NCBI GenBank assembly: GCA_905480445.1
Contig: CAJQQJ010000298.1
Span: forward strand, 1 to 7,554
DNA length: 7,554 nucleotides
Origin: an uncultured Alphaproteobacteria bacterium
Lineage (GTDB): Bacteria > Pseudomonadota > Alphaproteobacteria > UBA7985 > CAJQQZ01
Direction of reading: 5' to 3'
In this document: positions 1 through 5,847 of the stretch, piece after piece
How the letters are laid out: every line of letters starts with the position of its first letter
How positions within the stretch are numbered: position 1 is the stretch's first letter
Program-made: the position numbers and the translations under genes
Notes under the pieces: generated by a model
Databases searched by the model: none
What the model was told of the DNA's origin: nothing
Seen by the model: only the letters and a program-made list of their open reading frames with translations

Positions 1-284
1 AAAACCCAGAAATGGGGCGTGAAACCATGCCAAATTGGCTATATCCAACCCTAAAAGTTGCAAATAACTGATCCTACTGGAAATCCATCGCTAATTCGGT
101 AATGTCAGACGGGAAAATAGGCCTTATACTGAGGTCTCAAAGAACAAGAGGCTGGTTGTTTTCTGAAAGATTTCGACATGTCGCCATAGCAACGTTCGAA
201 GGGTTGGTTACGGCCAATACAAAACCGAAAGCGGTTCCACCTAATAGATAGCGCATCATGAAAGGTAATCCCGATCAAATAAAT

Positions 285-312
285 TTGGTAATAAAATTAA
301 TGCTTTTAAAAT
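285..312 (+). promoter_or_regulatory. Possible sigma70-like promoter in the upstream spacer
   Basis: TTGGTA (285-290) and TAAAAT (307-312) are separated by 16 nt and match the sigma70 consensus at 4 of 6 and 5 of 6 positions. No gene follows closely: trhO begins about 400 nt downstream. It would therefore drive a very long leader, a small RNA, or nothing. The surrounding AT-richness makes a chance match quite possible. Confidence 0.2.
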
Positions 313-447
313 AGGGTGTTACAATGCGCTCCTAAAATAACCCATTCAAAAGAACATCGATTCGAATCTGATGCAATTGGAATTTTTTACGGAGTCATCT
401 CTTAAACCGGATTCGAGGGAACGACTCGGAATTTGAACCATAAGCCA

Positions 448-489
448 CCCATATTTGGGAGGGGTCGAATCTATGTTTTTTAATTTTTT
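448..489 (+). terminator. Weak hairpin followed by two T runs, possible terminator
   Basis: CCCA (448-451) and TGGG (456-459) form a 4-bp stem with a TATT loop. It can be lengthened past an A-A mismatch by two more G-C pairs (445-446 with 461-462). T6 runs lie at 476-481 and 484-489. The 13-nt gap between the stem and the first T run is long for an intrinsic terminator, so this is a weak call. It could end a transcript entering from the left. Confidence 0.2.
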
Positions 490-500
490 CTTATATTGAA

Positions 501-541
501 ACGGCGTGAAACAACCAAAATTCGAATCACTTCAACGCCGT
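501..541. repeat. Inverted repeat / hairpin ACGGCGT...ACGCCGT
   Basis: ACGGCGT (501-507) pairs perfectly with ACGCCGT (535-541). The stem extends by GAA/TTC (508-510 with 531-533) around a bulged A534. The loop holds the perfect palindrome ATTCGAAT (520-527). A second small hairpin, ACAGT/ACTGT with a 6-nt loop, follows at 550-565. No T run follows either one, so a terminator is unlikely. They may be leader structure for trhO or an operator-like site. Confidence 0.35.
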
Positions 542-718
542 CGGGTAACACAGTTTACGTACTGTCTTGAGATACCAAACAATGCTGTTTGCAACGCACC
601 AAGCCGACCGAGCTGCTGTGTGACAAGCCGAACATAGACAGATTGGCGTAAAAACCTTAAAGAGCAGCCACTATATGGTTACCGTTAAGCGACGCGATGT
701 GACCAACAGAATCAACTC

Positions 719-1693
719 ATGACGAGATTAGACTTCATGCCTGCATACAGCGTTTTTGCTCTCTACAAATTCTTTGATTTCACCGATTTCGTTGACTGGC
801 AAAACAAACTAAAAACTCTTTGCAAGGCGAGCGAAATAAAGGGCACTATTCTTTTATCACCTGAGGGCATCAATGGCACCGTCGCTGGGTCTCATGAAGC
901 TCTCGAGGCATTGACCGGTCTGTTAAAAGCAGACGAGAGAATGGCTGATTTGGTTGTCAAAATTTCGCAAAGCCCGGAAAACCCATTCTTACGGATGAAG
1001 GTTAAGCTAAAAAAAGAAGTTATTCCAATGGGGCGGCCCACGCCTAAGCCTTCTGAAGTGACCGGTGCTTTTGTAAAACCCGAAAATTGGAATGCCTTGA
1101 TCTCAGATCCTGATGTCGTTCTGATCGATACCCGCAATGACTACGAAGTCCGACTAGGTACTTTTAAAGGTGCTATAGATCCTAAAACCGAAAACTTCTC
1201 AGACTTCCCCACTTTCATTGAGAAACAAAAAGAACTCAAGCCAGAAACCAAAATCGCCATGTTTTGCACTGGTGGCATCCGGTGTGAGAAGGCCTCGGCT
1301 TTCCTACTGGATGAAGGGTTCAACGAAGTATTCCAGTTAGAAGGCGGAATTCTCAATTACTTAGAGACAGTGCCTCAAGAGAAAAGTCTTTGGGAAGGCG
1401 ATTGCTTCATCTTCGACAACAGAGTTGCACTGGATCATGATTTAGAGCCGACCGACCATGACCTCTGTTTTGGCTGCCGAGAACCAGTGGCTCCAGCTGA
1501 AAAGGCCGATCCGGGTTATGAGCCAGGCGTCAGCTGTATGCGTTGTGTCAACAAGCATGATGAGCAAAAGCTTTCAAACCTGAGGCAGCGTCAGAAACAG
1601 TTAGAACTGGCCAGACAGCGTAACGAGCCGCATATTGGCGATGAAGCACGAGCCCTCCAGGAATGGAAAAAGAACAAATCCAAGACTCACTGA
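719..1693 (+). CDS. trhO: tRNA uridine(34) hydroxylase, rhodanese family (TrhO/YceA, UPF0176)
   Basis: TrhO family enzymes catalyse oxygen-dependent hydroxylation of U34 in certain tRNAs, the first step to 5-(carboxy)methoxyuridine-type wobble bases, in the cytoplasm. The 324-aa frame shows the family layout. An N-terminal domain carries the SPEGINGTVAG signature (residues 47-57). A rhodanese domain (about 125-220) has LIDTRNDYEV (135-144) and the active-site loop CTGGIRCEKAS with Cys183 and Cys189. The C-terminal part has FDNRVAL (232-238) and two CxxC pairs (Cys250/253 and Cys273/276) that look metal-binding. A charged, probably helical tail follows. The start is uncertain: neither the ATG at 719 nor Met7 at 737 (MPAYSVFALYKF) has a strong Shine-Dalgarno, and many relatives begin near Met7. 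It stands 92 nt ahead of ppx and may be a separate transcript. Family assignment is firm; the tRNA reaction is taken from the family. Confidence 0.93.
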   Translation: MTRLDFMPAYSVFALYKFFDFTDFVDWQNKLKTLCKASEIKGTILLSPEGINGTVAGSHEALEALTGLLKADERMADLVVKISQSPENPFLRMKVKLKKEVIPMGRPTPKPSEVTGAFVKPENWNALISDPDVVLIDTRNDYEVRLGTFKGAIDPKTENFSDFPTFIEKQKELKPETKIAMFCTGGIRCEKASAFLLDEGFNEVFQLEGGILNYLETVPQEKSLWEGDCFIFDNRVALDHDLEPTDHDLCFGCREPVAPAEKADPGYEPGVSCMRCVNKHDEQKLSNLRQRQKQLELARQRNEPHIGDEARALQEWKKNKSKTH

Positions 1694-1738
1694 AGCACTT
1701 CTTACTTCCCTTGCACCCCGCCTTTATGGCACAAGTCC

Positions 1739-1768
1739 GTTAATCATATTAACCGAGAAGAAATTCTC
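1739..1768. repeat. Two adjacent small inverted repeats between trhO and ppx
   Basis: GTTAAT (1739-1744) and ATTAAC (1748-1753) form a perfect 6-bp inverted repeat with a CAT loop. GAGAA (1755-1759) and TTCTC (1764-1768) follow at once and form a 5-bp stem closed by a GAAA (GNRA-type) tetraloop. Only four T's come later (1784-1787), so a terminator is not well supported. They lie 8-37 nt ahead of the ppx ribosome binding site and could be an operator or leader structure. Confidence 0.3.
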
Positions 1769-1775
1769 AAATACT

Positions 1776-1788
1776 AGGGTCTATTTTG
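1776..1788 (+). promoter_or_regulatory. Ribosome binding site fixing a TTG start for ppx
   Basis: AGGG at 1776-1779 stands 6 nt before TTG (1786-1788). The next in-frame stop upstream is TAA at 1750. No in-frame ATG or GTG lies between that stop and the conserved ALDLGTNN motif, so TTG is the only plausible start codon. Confidence 0.6.
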
Positions 1789-2940
1789 CATCATCTTTTT
1801 CGACCGGCGAAAACTTCGCCCGATGGTCGACCGATTTATGCAGCCCTCGACCTAGGGACTAACAACTGTCGGCTTATCATCGCCGAGAAGTCCTCCGGCA
1901 GACACGCTAGAAAGCTGATTACACCCCAGCCCTATCGTGTTGTTGATGCTTTTTCGCGCATCGTCCGTCTAGGCGAAGGCTTGGCCAGCGCAGGACGCCT
2001 GTCTAATGAAGCAATGGACAGGACTATTGCAGCTTTGGCTATCTGTGCCCGTAAAATGGGCAAGTGTGGCGTAACACATCCTATGTGTATTACGACGGAG
2101 GCTTGTCGACGTGCGGAAAACTGTGACGAATTCTTGAGCGCAGTGCGCAGCGAGACAGGCCTCCAACTAAGGCTCATCTCGGGAGATGAAGAAGCAAGAC
2201 TGGGTTTGATCGGTTGCACTTCTCTTTTAGACATCAAGAAAAAACACGCCCTGATATTCGATATCGGCGGAGGAAGCACGGAGATTTCTTGGCTAAAACT
2301 TGGTCAGAATGAACAGTTTGAAATTCTAGCCACTTTGTCTATCCCTTTTGGTGTTGTGACCTTAACTGAGAGGTTCGGCGGACAATTTGATGAGTCATTG
2401 GAAGATGGTGGCCATCTTAGCCAAGTGGCCTATCAAACCATTGTCGAAGAAGTTTTGGCTCGATTAGACGAGTTTGACGAAGCCCATTCAATAAAACAGG
2501 CCGTCGATCAAGGTGGGGTCCAAATGATTGGGACGTCCGGCACAGTAACAACACTGGTCGGAATTCATCTTCGCATGAAACGCTATGATCGCGCTCGGGT
2601 GGACGGCACCTATATGTCTTTCGACCAAATTGGCAATTTAACGGGTCAGTTAGCAAAACTCTCAAACAGTGGCCGTGCAGAAAATGCCTGCATCGGCCGC
2701 CACCGCGCTGATCTAGTAATGCCAGGCTGCGCTATCCTAGAGGCAATCTGTGCACAATGGCCCTTAGGTCAACTTCGAATTGCCGATCGCGGTTTACGCG
2801 AAGGGATGCTGTTTCGGTTGATGAACGAGAGTAGCGCAAATACCAAGTCTCAGAAATCTAATAGAAACAAAAAGCGCCGGAACCGATCACGTCGTAAATC
2901 CGGAGGAGCAAACCATGCCACCGCGCAAGCCACTCAGTAA
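1786..2940 (+). CDS. ppx: Ppx/GppA family phosphatase (exopolyphosphatase / pppGpp phosphohydrolase)
   Basis: Members of this ASKHA-fold family remove terminal phosphate from inorganic polyphosphate and/or convert pppGpp to ppGpp. The 384-aa product shows the motifs in order: phosphate-1 loop ALDLGTNNCRL (20-30), TEACRRAENC (104-113) carrying the expected catalytic Glu105, ISGDEEARLGL (131-141), phosphate-2 loop FDIGGGSTE (158-166), adenosine-type motif IGTSGTVTTLVG (248-259), ADLVMPGCAILEA (308-320) and IADRGLREGML (332-342). It lacks the long C-terminal HD-like half of E. coli Ppx, which is normal for short bacterial members. Residues 355-371 are a highly basic Lys/Arg/Asn tail, probably disordered. 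Translation starts at TTG. The 3' end overlaps rlmE by 26 nt, so the pair should be co-transcribed. Substrate preference (polyP or pppGpp) cannot be read from the sequence, so the symbol is a family label. Confidence 0.9.
   Translation: MHHLFRPAKTSPDGRPIYAALDLGTNNCRLIIAEKSSGRHARKLITPQPYRVVDAFSRIVRLGEGLASAGRLSNEAMDRTIAALAICARKMGKCGVTHPMCITTEACRRAENCDEFLSAVRSETGLQLRLISGDEEARLGLIGCTSLLDIKKKHALIFDIGGGSTEISWLKLGQNEQFEILATLSIPFGVVTLTERFGGQFDESLEDGGHLSQVAYQTIVEEVLARLDEFDEAHSIKQAVDQGGVQMIGTSGTVTTLVGIHLRMKRYDRARVDGTYMSFDQIGNLTGQLAKLSNSGRAENACIGRHRADLVMPGCAILEAICAQWPLGQLRIADRGLREGMLFRLMNESSANTKSQKSNRNKKRRNRSRRKSGGANHATAQATQ
2902..2908 (+). promoter_or_regulatory. Strong Shine-Dalgarno for rlmE inside the ppx coding region
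   Basis: GGAGGAG stands 6 nt before the rlmE ATG (2915) and lies within the last codons of ppx. It is the strongest ribosome binding site in the window. It suggests rlmE is translated efficiently in its own right despite overlapping ppx. Confidence 0.75.
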
Positions 2941-3622
2941 GCGTAAAAAGAAAAGCGACAATCGCAGTTTAACTGTGCGAGTGAAAACAGCCAGTGGTCG
3001 CAAGATTTCCTCGACCAATTGGCTTTCGAGACAGCTGAATGACCCCTATGTCGCAGCCGCGCGAAGCCAGGGTTACCGCAGCCGCGCTGCGTTTAAACTC
3101 ATTGAAATTGACGATAAGTTTAAGTTTCTTAAGAAATCTAGCCGCGTTGTCGATTTAGGCTGTGCTCCAGGCGGTTGGTTGCAGGTCGCCCTAGATCGAT
3201 GCCCAAAAGGGAAAGTCATCGGCGTTGATTTGGTTGAAATCGATCCCGTTCCTGGTGCCACTATTCTTGTTGGCGATGTTCGGGAACCTGAAGCTCTAGA
3301 GGAAGTCAGGACCTTATTAGATGGCGGGGGAGCTGATGTTGTCATGTCCGACATGGCCGCAGCTTCTATAGGTCACTCAGCAACCGATCACATAAGGGTT
3401 ATGGCGTTGATCGAGATCGCTTTGGATTTCGCCGAGGAAGTCTTGGTTGAAAACGGAGCGTTTGCCGCCAAGGTCTTGCTAGGTGGGACAGAAAATCAAC
3501 TACTCACGAGACTGAAGCAGAACTTCAGAACTGTCAAACACGTAAAACCACCCGCAAGCCGTGCTGACTCAAGCGAACAATATCTTGTGGCTACAGGTTT
3601 TAGAGGCAACAAGACCGAGTAA
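2915..3622 (+). CDS. rlmE: 23S rRNA (uridine-2'-O)-methyltransferase RlmE (FtsJ/RrmJ)
   Basis: RlmE uses S-adenosylmethionine to 2'-O-methylate a uridine in the A-loop of 23S rRNA (U2552 in E. coli) during late 50S assembly; loss slows subunit maturation in E. coli. The 235-aa protein has the SAM-binding motif DLGCAPGGW (80-88) and the full K-D-K-E catalytic set: Lys61 in SRAAFKL, Asp146 in VVMSDMAA, Lys186 in FAAKVLLGG and Glu221 in DSSEQYLVA. SDMAAASIGHSATDH (145-159) fits alphaproteobacterial versions. It is about 26 residues longer than the E. coli enzyme because of a basic N-terminal extension rich in Lys/Arg/Ser, which may help bind rRNA. The start ATG has a near-ideal ribosome binding site. 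It overlaps ppx, and a promoter-bearing gap separates it from guaB. Confidence 0.96.
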   Translation: MPPRKPLSKRKKKSDNRSLTVRVKTASGRKISSTNWLSRQLNDPYVAAARSQGYRSRAAFKLIEIDDKFKFLKKSSRVVDLGCAPGGWLQVALDRCPKGKVIGVDLVEIDPVPGATILVGDVREPEALEEVRTLLDGGGADVVMSDMAAASIGHSATDHIRVMALIEIALDFAEEVLVENGAFAAKVLLGGTENQLLTRLKQNFRTVKHVKPPASRADSSEQYLVATGFRGNKTE

Positions 3623-3639
3623 ATCGCTCTTTTGAATGA

Positions 3640-3660
3640 GCTATGCGTCTATTGCATAGC
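3640..3660. terminator. Hairpin after rlmE, possible end of the ppx-rlmE transcript
   Basis: GCTATGC (3640-3646) and GCATAGC (3654-3660) form a perfect 7-bp stem with a 7-nt loop, 17 nt after the rlmE stop. A competing smaller stem (GCTC 3625-3628 with GAGC 3638-3641) overlaps its left arm. No T run follows, so it is not a standard intrinsic terminator. It may instead stabilise the mRNA 3' end or act as a weak attenuator. Confidence 0.35.
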
Positions 3661-3689
3661 GTCAATCGGGCTCACCCGCTTCTCGGTCC

Positions 3690-3717
3690 TTGCTATCACC
3701 AAACTTAGATATATGAT
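3690..3717 (+). promoter_or_regulatory. Predicted sigma70-type promoter of guaB-GNAT-guaA
   Basis: TTGCTA (3690-3695) and TATGAT (3712-3717) are 16 nt apart and match the consensus at 4 of 6 and 5 of 6 positions. Transcription would begin near 3724, giving a leader of about 55 nt before the guaB ATG. The site lies in the only sizeable gap between rlmE and guaB, where a promoter for the guanine operon would be expected. Confidence 0.5.
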
Positions 3718-3739
3718 GCGGCGTCAATTAACCATCGGT

Positions 3740-3759
3740 GCAGTGGGACAAATCACTGC
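3740..3759 (+). promoter_or_regulatory. Leader hairpin just ahead of the guaB ribosome binding site
   Basis: GCAGTG (3740-3745) and CACTGC (3754-3759) form a perfect 6-bp stem, extendable inward by a G-U pair. The stem ends 5 nt before the probable Shine-Dalgarno AGG (3765-3767). In a transcript from the predicted promoter it would occupy much of the leader and could affect ribosome access to guaB. It does not resemble a full purine riboswitch aptamer; it is far too small. Confidence 0.4.
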
Positions 3760-3778
3760 CAAATAGGTATTGACCACT

Positions 3779-5245
3779 ATGCAGATTCCAGAAGCCCTCA
3801 CCTTCGACGATGTTCTTTTAGAACCAGGCGCTTCCAGCGTCCTGCCCGCTCAAGCTGATACAACCGTCCAGCTTACAAAAAACATCACTTTGAACATTCC
3901 CTTGTTATCATCGGCAATGGATACGGTCACTGAAAGCCGAATGGCAATTGCGATGGCACAGTCAGGTGGTCTCGGTGTTCTTCACAAAAACTTCACAATT
4001 GACGAACAAGCCAACAAAGTCAGAAGTGTTAAGAAGTTTGAATCCGGCATGGTCGTTGATCCAGTGACGATCAGCCCGGACGCGACACTGGCAGATGTTC
4101 ACAGCCTCATGGCGCTCCACAAGATTTCGGGTATTCCTGTCGTCGAAAACGGCGGTCGTAAGCTGGTTGGCATCTTAACGAACAGAGATGTTCGTTTCGC
4201 ACGTGATGAGAACCAAAAAGTCTATGAGTTGATGACGAGAGACGAACTGGTCACAGTGAAAGACACTGTCGGTCGTGAAGAAGCCAAGGCACTGCTCCAT
4301 AAACACCGGATTGAAAAACTCGTTGTTGTTGACAACTCTTACAATTGCGTTGGCCTTGTTACAGTTAAAGACATGGAAAGAGCAGCGCTCTTTCCCAATG
4401 CCACCAAAGATGCTCAAGGCAGACTTTGTGTAGCAGCAGCTGTAGGAGTTGGCGACGATGGCAAAGCCAGAGCTGCTGCACTCGCAGACGCAGATGTGGA
4501 CGTCTTAGTTGTCGATACTGCCCACGGTCATTCACAAGGCGTTCTGGAACAGGTTGCTTACTTGAAAAAAGCCCACCCTCAGGTCGAAATCATTGCTGGT
4601 AACATAGCAACGAAGGCTGGCGCACAGGCGCTCATCGACGCGGGAGCAGATGCCATCAAGGTTGGAATTGGACCTGGTTCAATTTGCACAACACGTATCG
4701 TTGCTGGCGTTGGTGTCCCTCAACTCACCGCCATCATGAACGCGGTTGAGGCCTGCAAAGATCAAGGAGTTACTGCCATAGCCGACGGCGGCATCAAACA
4801 TTCCGGTGACATCGCCAAAGCTGTGGCCGTTGGTGCTGGTTGCTGTATGATCGGCTCGCTCTTCGCTGGTACAGACGAAAGCCCCGGGGAAGTCTTCCTC
4901 TACCAAGGCCGTTCTTACAAAGCCTACCGTGGTATGGGGTCTTTGGGCGCTATGGCTCGAGGATCAGCCGACCGTTATTTCCAGGCCGAAGTTTCCGATA
5001 ACTTGAAACTGGTTCCTGAAGGTATCGAGGGCCAAGTCCCCTACAAAGGGCCCGTATCGGCCATCATTCACCAACTCGTCGGTGGCCTTAAATCTTCTAT
5101 GGGTTACACGGGCAATGGTACGATCACAGACATGCAGCAGAACTGCACTATGGTACGGATCACCAACGCAGGCTATCGTGAAAGCCATGTCCACGACGTT
5201 ACAATCACCCGCGAAGCACCAAACTACGGCAGTTCCCGCAACTAA
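3779..5245 (+). CDS. guaB: Inosine-5'-monophosphate dehydrogenase
   Basis: GuaB oxidises IMP to XMP with NAD+, the committed step of GMP synthesis, as a cytoplasmic tetramer or octamer. From the ATG at 3779 the protein is 488 aa, the same length as the E. coli enzyme. Visible features are the N-terminal ALTFDDVLLEPG (6-17), a CBS-domain pair (about 92-205) inserted in the TIM barrel, the IMP loop GIGPGSICTTRI with nucleophile Cys303, the flap motif YRGMGSLGAM starting at Tyr383, the catalytic Arg399-Tyr400 dyad in SADRYF, and the C-terminal ESHVHDVTITREAPNYG. A TTG three codons upstream (3770) is also in frame, but it lies only 2 nt after the AGG, whereas the ATG is 11 nt from it and matches family starts, so ATG is preferred. 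The stop overlaps the next start (TAATG). The CBS pair is where purine nucleotides bind in related enzymes. Confidence 0.97.
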   Translation: MQIPEALTFDDVLLEPGASSVLPAQADTTVQLTKNITLNIPLLSSAMDTVTESRMAIAMAQSGGLGVLHKNFTIDEQANKVRSVKKFESGMVVDPVTISPDATLADVHSLMALHKISGIPVVENGGRKLVGILTNRDVRFARDENQKVYELMTRDELVTVKDTVGREEAKALLHKHRIEKLVVVDNSYNCVGLVTVKDMERAALFPNATKDAQGRLCVAAAVGVGDDGKARAAALADADVDVLVVDTAHGHSQGVLEQVAYLKKAHPQVEIIAGNIATKAGAQALIDAGADAIKVGIGPGSICTTRIVAGVGVPQLTAIMNAVEACKDQGVTAIADGGIKHSGDIAKAVAVGAGCCMIGSLFAGTDESPGEVFLYQGRSYKAYRGMGSLGAMARGSADRYFQAEVSDNLKLVPEGIEGQVPYKGPVSAIIHQLVGGLKSSMGYTGNGTITDMQQNCTMVRITNAGYRESHVHDVTITREAPNYGSSRN

Positions 5246-5847
5246 TGGCTAATTTCCAGCTTTCCGTTCGAGAAGCGCTCTTGGAGGATGCGTCTGGCAT
5301 CTCAGAGGTGCATGTCGAGACTTGGAGAGCAAGCTACGCTGGTCTATTACCGGAAAATTTGCTTATACAAATGGATAGTAACGGACAGCGAAAGTCCTGG
5401 GAAGGCCTGCTCAAGCACCCAGAGCCTGGGATGCGTGTTTTGATTGCCGAGGCTAGGAATTTCACGTCGAATGACAGCAAAATAATAGGTTTTGGTTCTT
5501 GTGGTCCCGTTCGCGGCGACGATTTCCAAGATCGCGGTGAAATTTACACGCTCTATGTTCTTCCCGATTGGCAAAGCCAGGGCGTTGGTCAGCACCTGTT
5601 GCGCACGCTTTTGGGATGCCTAACAGGAGATGGTTTTTCCCACGCAAAACTTTGGGTTCTTGGTGATAATCCCTCTCGTTTTTTCTACGAACACGTTGGC
5701 GGCACTTTGATTGATGAACGAAGCCGTGCTCTCGGCGGAAAACGCATGCGAGAAGTCGCCTATATCTGGCCACTGCGCCAGGATACTCCCCATTTAACCA
5801 GCCTTCCTTACGGGCAAGCTAATTCAAACGACGGTGAAGATGTCTGA
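5245..5847 (+). CDS. GNAT-family N-acetyltransferase, substrate unknown
   Basis: The GNAT fold transfers an acyl group from acyl-CoA, usually acetyl-CoA, to an amine. The 200-aa protein has the expected order: an N-terminal helix pair with EVHVETWRASYAGLLPENLL (21-40), a beta strand ending in IIGFGSCG (80-87), motif A from EIYTLYVLPDW (99-109) into the pyrophosphate-binding loop QSQGVG (110-115, matching Q/R-x-x-G-x-G/A), and motif B FYEHVGG (147-153). The final 25 or so residues look disordered. The HVETWRxxYxGLLP segment is common in a broad, uncharacterised GNAT group, so the substrate (small amine, peptide or protein) cannot be told. Its ATG shares one base with the guaB stop and its end overlaps guaA by 8 nt. 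It has no good ribosome binding site of its own, so it is probably made by coupled re-initiation and co-regulated with GMP synthesis. Confidence 0.88.
   Translation: MANFQLSVREALLEDASGISEVHVETWRASYAGLLPENLLIQMDSNGQRKSWEGLLKHPEPGMRVLIAEARNFTSNDSKIIGFGSCGPVRGDDFQDRGEIYTLYVLPDWQSQGVGQHLLRTLLGCLTGDGFSHAKLWVLGDNPSRFFYEHVGGTLIDERSRALGGKRMREVAYIWPLRQDTPHLTSLPYGQANSNDGEDV

Larger units (their letters stand above)
1..718. other. Long non-coding, AT-rich region upstream of trhO
   Basis: I see no convincing gene in this stretch: stop codons are frequent in all frames, and the longest ATG frame noticed is a 49-codon frame at 102-251 with no ribosome binding site and no recognisable product. It is visibly more AT-rich than the genes, with T runs at 476-481 and 484-489. 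It contains small hairpins (448-459, 501-541, 550-565), a promoter-like pair of hexamers (285-312), and five copies of GATTCG or its complement between 359 and 528. A short open frame running in from the left edge (3-70) could be the 3' end of an upstream gene but is too short to judge. The region may hold the trhO promoter, a small RNA or decayed sequence; the sequence alone does not decide. Confidence 0.6.

Noticed and set aside
3..70. Open frame entering from the left edge and ending in TGA, possible 3' end of an upstream gene
   Set aside because: Only 22 codons are visible with no recognisable motif, and another frame is also open for 17 codons at the edge, so it cannot be told from chance.
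102..251. 49-codon ATG frame in the upstream spacer
   Set aside because: No Shine-Dalgarno, no recognisable product and no linked neighbour; a frame this long is expected by chance.
340..480. tRNA-like T-arm sequences such as GATTCGAATC and GGTCGAATC
   Set aside because: No matching acceptor or anticodon stem can be folded around them, and the T-stem closing pairs fail.
1635..1862. 75-codon + strand frame spanning the trhO end and ppx start
   Set aside because: It runs out of frame through two well-supported genes and resembles no known protein.
3718..3778. Purine or ppGpp riboswitch ahead of guaB
   Set aside because: The leader is only about 55 nt, with a single short hairpin; none of the multi-helix architecture of known aptamers is present.
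5462..5773. 103-codon minus-strand frame opposite the acetyltransferase gene
   Set aside because: It is a shadow of the real gene: Arg/His-rich product without motifs, lying fully antisense to a clear GNAT sequence. The other minus-strand frames were rejected for the same reason.
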